From: an uncultured Ignavibacteriota bacterium
Lineage (GTDB): Bacteria > Bacteroidota > Ignavibacteria > UBA10030 > UBA8401
Direction: 5' to 3'
DNA length: 64,000 bases
NCBI GenBank assembly: GCA_903861125.1
Contig: CAIOTF010000049.1
Span: 1 to 64,000, forward strand
Shown here: piece by piece, positions 44,931 through 53,531 of the stretch
Layout of the letters: every line of letters starts with the position of its first letter
Numbering within the stretch: the first letter of the stretch is position 1
Program-made: the position numbers and the translations under genes
The notes under the pieces: model-generated
What the model was told of the DNA's origin: nothing
Database searches by the model: none
The model's input: only the letters and a program-made list of their open reading frames with translations

Positions 44931-46385
44931 ATGAGTCAGAATAAAGCAGATATCGCGGTTATCGGCATCGGTGTAATGGGTGAGAACCTTGCCCTCAATT
45001 TTGAAAGCAAAGGATTTACCGCTGCGGTGTTCGATATCGACACCAATAAAGTAAAACACTTCGTGGAAGGAAGAGCAAAGGGAAAGAATATCATCGGTGC
45101 GTATTCCTATGCGGAATTGGCCGGAGCTATGAAACAGCCTCGGAAGATCCTGATCATGGTGCAGGCGGGCAAAGCTGTTGATGCGGTGATCGATGCCATT
45201 GTCCCTTCCCTGCAGCCGGGTGATATTCTTATCGACGGCGGAAACACACATTTTCCCGATACTACCCGGCGTGTGAAAGCGCTTGAACAAAAAGGACTGC
45301 TCTTTATCGGAACGGGCGTTTCCGGCGGAGAAGAAGGAGCGTTGTTAGGTCCGGCAATTATGCCGGGCGGATCAGTGAAAGCGTGGGAACATGTAAAAGC
45401 TCCGCTGCAGGCCATCTCGGCCAAGGTCGACGGCGTTCCGTGCTGCGACTGGCTTGGCGAAGATGGAGCCGGTCATTTTGTAAAAATGGTGCATAACGGA
45501 ATCGAATACGGCGATATGCAGCTGATCTGCGAAACATATCAAATGATGAAAACAGCGCTTGGACTTTCCAATGAAGAGATGCATGAAGCATTCAAGGATT
45601 GGAATAACGGCGAACTGAAAAGTTATTTAATCGAGATCACCCGCGACATCTTGAATTATAAGGATAGCAGCGGAACGGCTGTTGTTGATACAATATTGGA
45701 TAAAGCCGGGCAGAAGGGAACGGGTAAATGGACTGTTGTGACCGCGCTCGATACAGGCATGCCGCTTACCCTGGTCACAGAATCCGTTCTAGCGCGCTGT
45801 TTGTCCGCTCTGAAGGATGAACGTGTTGCGGCATCAAAAAAACTGCACGGACCAACATCCGCTCTCCGCACCGACAAAAAATTGTTCCTGGATGAATTGA
45901 AAAAATCATTGTATCTGGCGAAGATCATTTCCTATGCGCAGGGTTTTAATCTGATGCGCGCGGCAGCGAAGGAGTTCAAATGGAATTTGAACTTCGGCGG
46001 AATTGCATTGATCTGGCGCGGAGGATGTATTATCCGTTCGGTCTTCCTGAATAAGATCAATGAGGCATTTATTGCAAATCCTGATCTGGAAAATTTGCTG
46101 CTCGATCCGTTCTTCAATTCGATCGCAAACGAGTATCAGCAATCATTGCGCAATGTTGTGGCGGAAGCCGCACAGCGCGGCGTGTGGATACCAGCACTTT
46201 CGTCTGCGCTGATGTATTATGACGGATACCGCACGGCGACTTTGCCGCACAACCTCTTACAGGCACAGCGCGATTATTTTGGAGCGCACCAATACGAGCG
46301 TATTGACAAACCGCGTGGCGAATTTTTCCATACAAATTGGACCGGCCGCGGCGGAGAAACAACGTCATCAGTCTATACTGTATAA
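44931..46385 (+). CDS. gnd: 6-phosphogluconate dehydrogenase, decarboxylating
   Basis: A 484-aa enzyme that oxidises 6-phosphogluconate to ribulose 5-phosphate and CO2. The N-terminal Rossmann motif is IGIGVMGENLALNFES, the family signature is GVSGGEEGALLGPAIMPGG, and the catalytic lysine lies in GHFVKMVHNGIEYGDMQL. The C-terminal helical domain and tail (RIDKPRGEFFHTNWTGRGG) are complete. Length is that of the long dimeric type, usually NADP-linked. In this block it could connect sugar acid catabolism to the pentose phosphate pathway. Confidence 0.95.
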   Translation: MSQNKADIAVIGIGVMGENLALNFESKGFTAAVFDIDTNKVKHFVEGRAKGKNIIGAYSYAELAGAMKQPRKILIMVQAGKAVDAVIDAIVPSLQPGDILIDGGNTHFPDTTRRVKALEQKGLLFIGTGVSGGEEGALLGPAIMPGGSVKAWEHVKAPLQAISAKVDGVPCCDWLGEDGAGHFVKMVHNGIEYGDMQLICETYQMMKTALGLSNEEMHEAFKDWNNGELKSYLIEITRDILNYKDSSGTAVVDTILDKAGQKGTGKWTVVTALDTGMPLTLVTESVLARCLSALKDERVAASKKLHGPTSALRTDKKLFLDELKKSLYLAKIISYAQGFNLMRAAAKEFKWNLNFGGIALIWRGGCIIRSVFLNKINEAFIANPDLENLLLDPFFNSIANEYQQSLRNVVAEAAQRGVWIPALSSALMYYDGYRTATLPHNLLQAQRDYFGAHQYERIDKPRGEFFHTNWTGRGGETTSSVYTV

Positions 46386-46401
46386 ACGAAATTGAATTAT
46401 C

Positions 46402-47541
46402 ATGCGCGTTGTTGTTGATAAAAATAACCCTTGTGTTACGGAGGCATTCCGGCAATTTGGCGAAGTGCGCGCACTGACGACGGCGGAAATAACCAAAGAG
46501 ACAGTGCATGATGCCGACATACTGATCATACGATCGGAAACCAAAGTGACGAAAGATCTCCTTGACGGCAGTGCTGTAAAATTTGTCGGCAGCGCAACGA
46601 TCGGCACCGATCATGTTGATATTGAATATTTGGAGTCGACCTCAAGAGTTTTTGCCAGCGCTCCGGGCTCCAACGCCAACTCCGTTGCGGAATATGTTGT
46701 TGCGGCACTTCTGCATTTTTCTCAGAAAAGATCGTTCGCACTGCGCGGCAAGTCGATTGGTGTTGTCGGCGTCGGTAATGTAGGATCAAAAGTTGTCCGT
46801 TATGCCGAAGCTTTGGGTATGACGGTTCTGCAAAACGATCCGCCGCTTGCCAGAAGTACAGGCCATTCGCATTTCCTTCCGCTCGATTCGCTGATGGAAT
46901 GTGATTTCCTGACGATCCATGTTCCCCTGACACGAGTTGGCGATGATCCCACATACCACCTTCTTTCCCGGGAGCGAATATTGAAGATGAAAAAGGGAGC
47001 GGTGTTGATCAATACATCGCGCGGATCGGTAGCAGACGGAAATGCGATAAAGGAAGCTCGAAATTCCGGTCATCTTTCCGGGGTAATTCTTGATGTGTGG
47101 GAGCATGAACCGCTGATCGACATTGAATTGCTGCGGGTAGCGGACATCGGCACACCGCATATTGCCGGTTATTCATATGACGGAAAAGTTGCGGCGGTGA
47201 AGATGTTGTATGATGCTGCATGCCGTCATTTCGCTCAGCAACCGGTATGGTCGCCGGAATTGAATGTTAGTGGCTCTGATCGAGCGTCCATTGACGCAGA
47301 TTATACCGGGAATGAATTTGAAAAAAAGGTCCATGAAATTGTTCGCCGATGTTACAACATAGAAAAGGATGACACGGCGTTACGATTGATCGGTTCCGTT
47401 TCTGAGCAGGAACGCAGAGCGTATTTCCGCCGTTTACGGGCCGAATATCCTGTCCGCAGGGAATTTTTCAATACGTGTGTGGCCGGATCAGCGGATAAGA
47501 TAACGGAAATATTGTACCGTCTGGGATTTCAAAAACATTGA
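46402..47541 (+). CDS. pdxB: 4-phosphoerythronate dehydrogenase (PdxB-like)
   Basis: A 379-aa D-2-hydroxyacid dehydrogenase that fits PdxB in length and sequence: the start MRVVVDKNNPCVTEAFRQFG, ATIGTDHVDIEYLES, the NAD motif GVVGVGNVGSKV, the arginine in LINTSRGSVAD, the glutamate in DVWEHEPLID and the histidine in IGTPHIAGYS. A PdxB-type C-terminal dimerisation domain (about 290-379) is present. PdxB makes the vitamin B6 precursor 2-oxo-3-hydroxy-4-phosphobutanoate. Its place here, 16 bp after gnd and within sugar acid genes, is unusual and leaves room for a different hydroxyacid substrate. Confidence 0.88.
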   Translation: MRVVVDKNNPCVTEAFRQFGEVRALTTAEITKETVHDADILIIRSETKVTKDLLDGSAVKFVGSATIGTDHVDIEYLESTSRVFASAPGSNANSVAEYVVAALLHFSQKRSFALRGKSIGVVGVGNVGSKVVRYAEALGMTVLQNDPPLARSTGHSHFLPLDSLMECDFLTIHVPLTRVGDDPTYHLLSRERILKMKKGAVLINTSRGSVADGNAIKEARNSGHLSGVILDVWEHEPLIDIELLRVADIGTPHIAGYSYDGKVAAVKMLYDAACRHFAQQPVWSPELNVSGSDRASIDADYTGNEFEKKVHEIVRRCYNIEKDDTALRLIGSVSEQERRAYFRRLRAEYPVRREFFNTCVAGSADKITEILYRLGFQKH

Positions 47542-47587
47542 AAAAAAAGAGTAGGTCTTCATAACCAACAGCACTACAGGTGAGCAT

Positions 47588-48997
47588 ATGAGTCCATTTA
47601 TTACGGAAAATTTTCTTCTTTCCAACGCAACGGCCGTCAAACTGTTTCATCAGTATGCAGAACAGCAGCCGATCATTGATTATCACAATCATCTTCCTCC
47701 GCAGGAGATTGCAGAGGATACACGATGGAACAATATCTCGCAAATCTGGCTGAACGGTGACCACTACAAATGGCGGGCGATGCGCGCCAATGGAATCGAC
47801 GAAAAATATATAACCGGAAATGCCGCGGACAAAGAGAAATTTCTTGCGTGGGCAAGAACTGTTCCCAAAACATTGCGCAATCCGTTGTATCATTGGACGC
47901 ACATGGAATTGAAGAATTCATTCGGCATCACCGATGTTGTTCTTGACGGTTCAACGGCGGAGAGTGTTTGGGAGAGAACCTCAGCGCGGATCGCATCGAA
48001 AGATTTTTCCTGCAGAGCGCTCTTAAAAAATTCGAACGTTCAAGTATTGTGTACAACGGATGATCCTACAGATTCTCTTCAATATCACAGATCCATTGCT
48101 GCTTCACAGTTTACCGTACAGGTGCTCCCGACATTCCGTCCCGATAAAGCGATGGCGGTAGAACAGCCGGAAACATTCAAGGCGTGGGTAAAAAAACTTG
48201 GAGAGGTGACGAACACCGAGCTCGGGAAATATTCCGATTTCATCGGCGCCATTCGACAGCGGTATCAATATTTTCATGATGCCGGATGCCGCTTATCAGA
48301 CCATGGCATCGAAACGGCGTACGCAGAAGAATACACCGATAGTGAGATTGCAACGATCTTTGCAAATGCGTTGGCTGGTATTCCGCTTTCGCCTTTGGAT
48401 ATCCGTCAATTCAAATCGGCAATGCTGTTCGAGTTCGGATGCATGGGGTCGGAAAAGGGATGGACTCAGCAATATCACATCGGTCCGATCCGGAATGTGA
48501 ATGCGCGGATGTTCAAAACGCTCGGTCCGGACACAGGATTTGATACCATAGGCGACGCAGAAATCGCTAAGCCCCTGGCAAAGCTTCTTTCCCGTCTGGA
48601 CGAGAACAATAATCTGGCAAAGACCATCATCTATAATCTCAACCCGCGCGACAACGATATGTTTGCCGCGATGATCGGTTGTTTTCAGGATGGCAGTTCG
48701 GCCGGTAAGATCCAATACGGCAGCGCATGGTGGTTTCTCGATCAAAAAGACGGGATAGAGAAACAGATCAATTCATTGTCGAACATGGGTCTGCTTAGCC
48801 AATTCGTCGGAATGCTGACCGATTCCCGTAGTTTTCTCTCGTATTCACGTCACGAATATTTCCGGAGGATATTGTGCAACATGCTCGGCAACGATATTGA
48901 ACAAGGAACACTGCCGAATGATATCGATCTGATCGGCGGCATGGTAACGGATATCTGCTATGCAAACGCAAAAAAATATTTTGGCTTTCATGTATAA
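47588..48997 (+). CDS. uxaC: Uronate (glucuronate/galacturonate) isomerase
   Basis: A 469-aa amidohydrolase-fold isomerase that converts glucuronate to fructuronate and galacturonate to tagaturonate. The metal motif is IIDYHNHLPP near residue 33. Other UxaC marks are the IWLNGDHYKWRAMRANGI segment, LYHWTHMELKNSFGI, QYHIGPIRNVN and the final FLSYSRHEYFRRILCNMLG. The length is normal. This is the most specific pathway marker in the block and fixes hexuronates as its substrates. Confidence 0.96.
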   Translation: MSPFITENFLLSNATAVKLFHQYAEQQPIIDYHNHLPPQEIAEDTRWNNISQIWLNGDHYKWRAMRANGIDEKYITGNAADKEKFLAWARTVPKTLRNPLYHWTHMELKNSFGITDVVLDGSTAESVWERTSARIASKDFSCRALLKNSNVQVLCTTDDPTDSLQYHRSIAASQFTVQVLPTFRPDKAMAVEQPETFKAWVKKLGEVTNTELGKYSDFIGAIRQRYQYFHDAGCRLSDHGIETAYAEEYTDSEIATIFANALAGIPLSPLDIRQFKSAMLFEFGCMGSEKGWTQQYHIGPIRNVNARMFKTLGPDTGFDTIGDAEIAKPLAKLLSRLDENNNLAKTIIYNLNPRDNDMFAAMIGCFQDGSSAGKIQYGSAWWFLDQKDGIEKQINSLSNMGLLSQFVGMLTDSRSFLSYSRHEYFRRILCNMLGNDIEQGTLPNDIDLIGGMVTDICYANAKKYFGFHV

Positions 48998-49047
48998 TAT
49001 GACGCTATAATTTCAATCAGCCCACTCAACCAAAAGGAAAACAGACT

Positions 49048-49608
49048 ATGTCTCCTTCAGCAGCATTATCTCCATCATATAACAACGCCGTATTGCCGTA
49101 CCGCGGAATGCAGGCAGTATATGTTCAGGCAATATTCATTTCTATGACGATCGTTCTGCCAGTTGTAGCCCACGCCGTAAACGCGCCGATCCGATACGTT
49201 CTGCCGATGCATTGGCCGGTGCTGTTGGCAGGTCTGCTATACGGTTGGCGCGCAGGTGCAGTGACCGGTATTTTGGCACCGCTTGTGAGTTATGCCGTCT
49301 CCGGTTTTCCGCTGCCCGCAATTTTGCCTTCCATGACAGCTGAATTATTTGTTTATGGTTTTGCCGCCGGAATGCTTCGGCAAAGATTCAACGTTAACGC
49401 TTTTCTTTCCATCGGCGCATCGATTGCGGCAGGCAGAATCATTTTTATTCTTTCCGTTATCATCACCGGAAGCGCATCGGTCTCCGATACCGGATATTTC
49501 ACCGCCGCTCTCATGCCGGGACTTGTCGCGGCGTTGTTGCAAATTGTTTCGATCCCGCTGTTGTCGCATTCTATAAAGAAGAATTTTTATTCGGATGATG
49601 TGAAATAG
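49048..49608 (+). CDS. ECF transporter S component-like membrane protein
   Basis: A 186-aa protein with about five to six membrane helices. The segment LPMHWPVLLAGLLYGWRAGAVTGILAPLVSYAVSGFPLP is typical of energy-coupling factor substrate-binding (S) subunits. The substrate is not visible. Its neighbours suggest either a vitamin (it is close to a pdxB-like gene) or a sugar acid derivative. The ECF ATPases and T component are not in the window, as is normal for S components that share a module. Confidence 0.7.
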   Translation: MSPSAALSPSYNNAVLPYRGMQAVYVQAIFISMTIVLPVVAHAVNAPIRYVLPMHWPVLLAGLLYGWRAGAVTGILAPLVSYAVSGFPLPAILPSMTAELFVYGFAAGMLRQRFNVNAFLSIGASIAAGRIIFILSVIITGSASVSDTGYFTAALMPGLVAALLQIVSIPLLSHSIKKNFYSDDVK

Positions 49609-49674
49609 TGCATCGTTATGACCGGAAATTTATCGAACTGATTTTTTTCAACACTACTATAACAAAGGAACACC

Positions 49675-50937
49675 ATGGAGCAGCTTTCAGAAAAGATCGG
49701 CAAACAGCGATGGAAAATCTGCGCGTTATTATTTTTTGCAACAACAATCAATTATATGGACCGTCAGATCCTTGGTCTGCTGGCACCTGTTCTGCAGAAA
49801 GAGATCGGGTGGAGCGAAAGTGAATATGCGTGGATTGTTACCGCTTTCCAGGCGGCATATGCTTTGGGACTTGTTGGTTTTGGCTGGTTCATTGATAAGT
49901 TCGGAACAAAAATAGGGTATGCCGTATCGATCACCGGATGGAGTATTGCCGCCATGGCGCATGCTTTGGTCAGCACGGTTTTTGGTTTCGGGGCTGCCAG
50001 AGCCGGTTTAGGTTTGAGCGAAGCAGGAAATTTTCCGGCGGCGCAGAAAGCGGTTGCCGAATGGTTCCCGAAAAAGGAACGTGCCTTGACAACGGGGATC
50101 TATAATTCGGGAGCGAACATCGGAGCAGTGCTGGCACCCGCCGTTGTACCGTGGCTGACTGTGATGTACGGCTGGCAGGAAGCTTTTATCGTTGTCGGAG
50201 CGCTGGGTTTCATCTGGATCGTGTTTTGGATGGCGATGTATGATAAGCCTGAGAACAAAAAAGATGTGACGAAAGCTGAACTTGAATACATCCAACAGGA
50301 TCCGGCAGAACCTGCAATGGAAAAAATGTCGTATATGAGTCTGTTTAAATTCCGCCAGACGTGGGCATTTGTTTTGGGAAAGTTCCTTACCGATCCGATA
50401 TGGTGGTTCTATCTGTATTGGCTTCCGAAATATTTTGCAAAAGAATATAATTTAACAATCACCGGTCTTGGTTTACCGTTGATCACCATTTACATGATGA
50501 CCAGTGTAGGCAGTATAGGCGGCGGCTGGCTTTCGTCCAATTTCATCAAACGCGGCTGGACGATCAATCGGTCGAGAAAAACGGTGATGTTAATTGCTGC
50601 AGTGATGGTGCTCTCTATTATTATTGCATCGCAAGTTACCGATCTGTGGACAGCTGTATTTTTAATCGGCATCGCTGCAGCCGCACATCAGGGATGGTCT
50701 GCCAATATCTTCACCACGGCGTCCGATATGTTTCCCAAAAAAGCGGTTGGCTCGGTGACCGGTCTTGGCGGAATGGCCGGTTCGGTCGGCGGAATGCTTT
50801 TTGCTCCTTTCATCGGATATATTCTTGAATGGACAGGGAGTTATTTCATACCGTTTATGATTTCCGGATCGGCGTATTTAATTGCGCTCGGCATCTTCCA
50901 TCTGCTTGTTCCGAAGATGGAACCGGCAAAGATATAA
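49675..50937 (+). CDS. MFS transporter of the anion:cation symporter family (ExuT-like hexuronate transporter)
   Basis: A 420-aa 12-TM transporter. The N-terminus TTINYMDRQILGLLAPVLQKE, then the loop GWFIDKFGTKIGY, and RAGLGLSEAGNFPAAQKAVAEWFPKKERALTTGIYNSGANIGA are hallmark sequences of the ACS family that includes ExuT and other hexuronate permeases. It would bring glucuronate or galacturonate from the periplasm into the cytoplasm. It sits between uxaC and a KDG-kinase-like gene. Confidence 0.9.
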   Translation: MEQLSEKIGKQRWKICALLFFATTINYMDRQILGLLAPVLQKEIGWSESEYAWIVTAFQAAYALGLVGFGWFIDKFGTKIGYAVSITGWSIAAMAHALVSTVFGFGAARAGLGLSEAGNFPAAQKAVAEWFPKKERALTTGIYNSGANIGAVLAPAVVPWLTVMYGWQEAFIVVGALGFIWIVFWMAMYDKPENKKDVTKAELEYIQQDPAEPAMEKMSYMSLFKFRQTWAFVLGKFLTDPIWWFYLYWLPKYFAKEYNLTITGLGLPLITIYMMTSVGSIGGGWLSSNFIKRGWTINRSRKTVMLIAAVMVLSIIIASQVTDLWTAVFLIGIAAAAHQGWSANIFTTASDMFPKKAVGSVTGLGGMAGSVGGMLFAPFIGYILEWTGSYFIPFMISGSAYLIALGIFHLLVPKMEPAKI

Positions 50938-51061
50938 TCAATAGTGGATACGACCGGCGGTTTCAACAATATCATTTTATTGATTATTGCGGAGACCGCT
51001 TCGTGTAAAAAGAAGTAATGACGGAAACCGGAATTAACGAATTTCATCAAAGGAAATAATT

Positions 51062-52147
51062 ATGTCATTAAAAATAAAATCTGCTGCAGAAACTCACTTC
51101 GATCTCTTTTCTCTTGGCGAATGTATGATCCGTCTCTCGCCCCCGGACCATCAACGCATAGAATTTTCACCCCAATTGGAAGTATGGGTCGGCGGAGGTG
51201 AGTACAATGTCTCTTACGCACTATCCCGTTTAGGACTCCGTACCGGTTGGATCGGCGGCCTTAATGATGCACCGATGGGAGCAATTGTTAAGAACCACGC
51301 ACGGGCAGTCGGAGTGAATGTTGACTATGCCGTGATACGGAAATATGACGGGATGGGAAAAAAAGACCGGATCGGATTGAATTTCACGGAAGTCGGATTT
51401 GGTCCGCGTGCGTCGGTCACGCTCTATGATAGAGCATATTCTGCAACAGCAGGAATCAAACCGGGCGAGATCAATTGGAAGCAGCTCTTTCAGGAAAAAG
51501 GAGTGCGCTGGTTCCACACCGGTGGAATATTTTCCGCATTATCGGAATCAACGCGGCTAGTTGTAGCGGAAGCCGTGAAAGCAGCGCACGAAGCAGGAAC
51601 CATCGTGTCATATGATCTGAACTTCCGCTCAAAACTCTGGAGCAGCAAAGAAGCGATCGAAACGACAAAGCCGTTGGTCCCCTATATTGATTGTCTGATC
51701 GGGAATGAAGAAGATTTTCAAAAAGTCTTGGGATATGAAGTGGAAGGGGTGGACGTTGAAAAAGGAGAGATTGATACGGCGGCATTTAAGAATATGGTGA
51801 ACAAAGTTGTGAAGGATTTTCCGAATGTAAAAGTTGTTGGAACAACACTCCGTGGAGTGAAGACAGCAGGGATCAACGACTGGTCGGCGATTATGTGGAA
51901 CGATGGAACATTCTACGAAGGATTGTCCATGCCCGGACTGGAGATTGAAGACCGGGTTGGCGGCGGAGACGGATTTGCATCGGGATTCACATATGGTTTT
52001 CTGAATAACAAAACACCGCAGGAGTGTGTGAATCTTGGTGTTGCGCATGGTGCAATGCTGATGACCACGCGCGGTGATTCAAGCATGATCACTCTTGAAG
52101 AATTGCTGCACGTTGCCAAAGGCGGTTCTGCAAGAATAAAACGGTAA
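51062..52147 (+). CDS. PfkB-family sugar kinase, 2-keto-3-deoxygluconate kinase-like (copy 2)
   Basis: A 361-aa PfkB kinase, paralogue of the one at 42488. GGGEYNVSYALSRLG holds the substrate glycines and DRVGGGDGFASGFTYGF the catalytic aspartate. It is somewhat closer in style to ordinary KdgK than copy 1 (SLGECMIRLSPPDHQRIEF at the start). Two such kinases in one block suggest different 2-keto-3-deoxy acids or different regulation. The Gfo/Idh/MocA gene starts 6 bp after its stop. Confidence 0.9.
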   Translation: MSLKIKSAAETHFDLFSLGECMIRLSPPDHQRIEFSPQLEVWVGGGEYNVSYALSRLGLRTGWIGGLNDAPMGAIVKNHARAVGVNVDYAVIRKYDGMGKKDRIGLNFTEVGFGPRASVTLYDRAYSATAGIKPGEINWKQLFQEKGVRWFHTGGIFSALSESTRLVVAEAVKAAHEAGTIVSYDLNFRSKLWSSKEAIETTKPLVPYIDCLIGNEEDFQKVLGYEVEGVDVEKGEIDTAAFKNMVNKVVKDFPNVKVVGTTLRGVKTAGINDWSAIMWNDGTFYEGLSMPGLEIEDRVGGGDGFASGFTYGFLNNKTPQECVNLGVAHGAMLMTTRGDSSMITLEELLHVAKGGSARIKR

Positions 52148-52153
52148 GCGTTC

Positions 52154-53128
52154 ATGAAAAATATCCGCCGGGGAATAATCGGATGCGGTGAAGTAACCGA
52201 AGTAAAGAGCGGTCCGGGATTTCAAAAGGCAAACGGATCGGAGCTTGTTGCCGTGATGCGCCGCAATGGCGATCGGGCAAAAGAGTACGCTCATCGGCAC
52301 AATGTTCCCAAATGGTATACCAGCGCCGAAGCGCTGATCTATGATACCGCAGTCGATGCCGTCTATATCGCAACACCGCCGTCCACACACAAAGCCTATA
52401 CTCTTGCTGCAGCAAAGGCCGGGAAACCGGTTCTCGTTGAAAAACCGATGGGAATGAATTATGCTGAATGTCAGGAAATGATTAGTGCCTGTCGTCTCTC
52501 TGATGTTCCGTTGTTTACGGCATACTACCGCCGGGCACTTCCGCGTTTTCTAAAAATAAAATCGCTGCTGGACAGTTCGGCGATAGGCACCGTACAAAAT
52601 GTTTCTTTGCGATACTGCAGACCCCCTCTTGAGATCGACCGTGCACGAAAAAAACACTGGCGGACAGATCCGGCGATCGCCGGTGCCGGGTATTTTTTCG
52701 ATCTGGCGTGTCATACCATCGATCTGATCAACTATTTCATAGCCCCTATACAATCCGTGAACGGTTTTACCTCCAACCAGCTGCATCTCTATTCCACCGA
52801 TGATAATTTTACGGCATCGTTTCATTGTGAGAACGGAGTTCATGGGATTGGCATATGGAATTTTTCCTCTGCGCTGGAAATTGATGAGACCGAGATCATC
52901 GGTTCGAACGGAAGAATATTATTTGCTACATTCAGCAACGATCCGATCCGGGTGATTAAGAACAATGAAATTGAAGAGATCATTATTGATCATCCCGAAC
53001 ACGTTCACCAGCCGCTGATACAATCGGTGGTTGACGAATTACGTAAGACCGGAACATGTTGCAGCACCGGATTGACAGGGGCCCACACGAACTGGGTGAT
53101 GGATAAAATTCTTGGAAGGATCATATGA
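52154..53128 (+). CDS. Gfo/Idh/MocA-family oxidoreductase
   Basis: A 324-aa NAD(P)-dependent sugar dehydrogenase-type protein. The Rossmann motif is RGIIGCGEVTEVKSG, with AVYIATPPSTHKAYTLAAAKAGKPVLVEKPMGMNYAE giving the EKP signature. The second domain has GGYFFDLACH-like GAGYFFDLACHTIDLINYF with the expected histidine. It would oxidise or reduce a free sugar or sugar acid. Its exact substrate is unknown. It ends the hexuronate block; no terminator is obvious. Confidence 0.88.
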   Translation: MKNIRRGIIGCGEVTEVKSGPGFQKANGSELVAVMRRNGDRAKEYAHRHNVPKWYTSAEALIYDTAVDAVYIATPPSTHKAYTLAAAKAGKPVLVEKPMGMNYAECQEMISACRLSDVPLFTAYYRRALPRFLKIKSLLDSSAIGTVQNVSLRYCRPPLEIDRARKKHWRTDPAIAGAGYFFDLACHTIDLINYFIAPIQSVNGFTSNQLHLYSTDDNFTASFHCENGVHGIGIWNFSSALEIDETEIIGSNGRILFATFSNDPIRVIKNNEIEEIIIDHPEHVHQPLIQSVVDELRKTGTCCSTGLTGAHTNWVMDKILGRII

Positions 53129-53531
53129 AAATGAACATGGTCTCAATACGAATGACAATTCTTTTCCGTTGGCGGGTTTCTTGATGGAACTGCTTGCCGC
53201 ATAAGACTCACCATTCCGTTGAGAGAAGATACGTTTTCAAAAAGATACCAGGGAATAGAAAATGAATCTCGCTTTTATCTTGAATTTGAGGTGTGAGATT
53301 TCGAGTCCCGACACATCAGTACACGATATGACAATGCACAATTAGTTTTTCAGAAGTTACAATACGATAATAAAGGCATACTGCAGTCAATCGGCAAAAC
53401 GTCAATAAATCGATGTAAATATCCCCTATTTTGACAGCACCGGAAAACCACGGTACGATCTTTATCTTAAAGATCAACTCCGGTTTAAGGAAGAATCGTA
53501 TCGGGAATTTACGATGTTACATCGGTTTTGG
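53129..53531. other. Intergenic region between the hexuronate block and regulator 2
   Basis: 400 bp without a gene between convergent transcription units. There is a small inverted repeat (GATCTTTATCTTAAAGATC, about 53457-53475) that could act as a terminator core, but it lacks a clean T-run. Confidence 0.4.
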
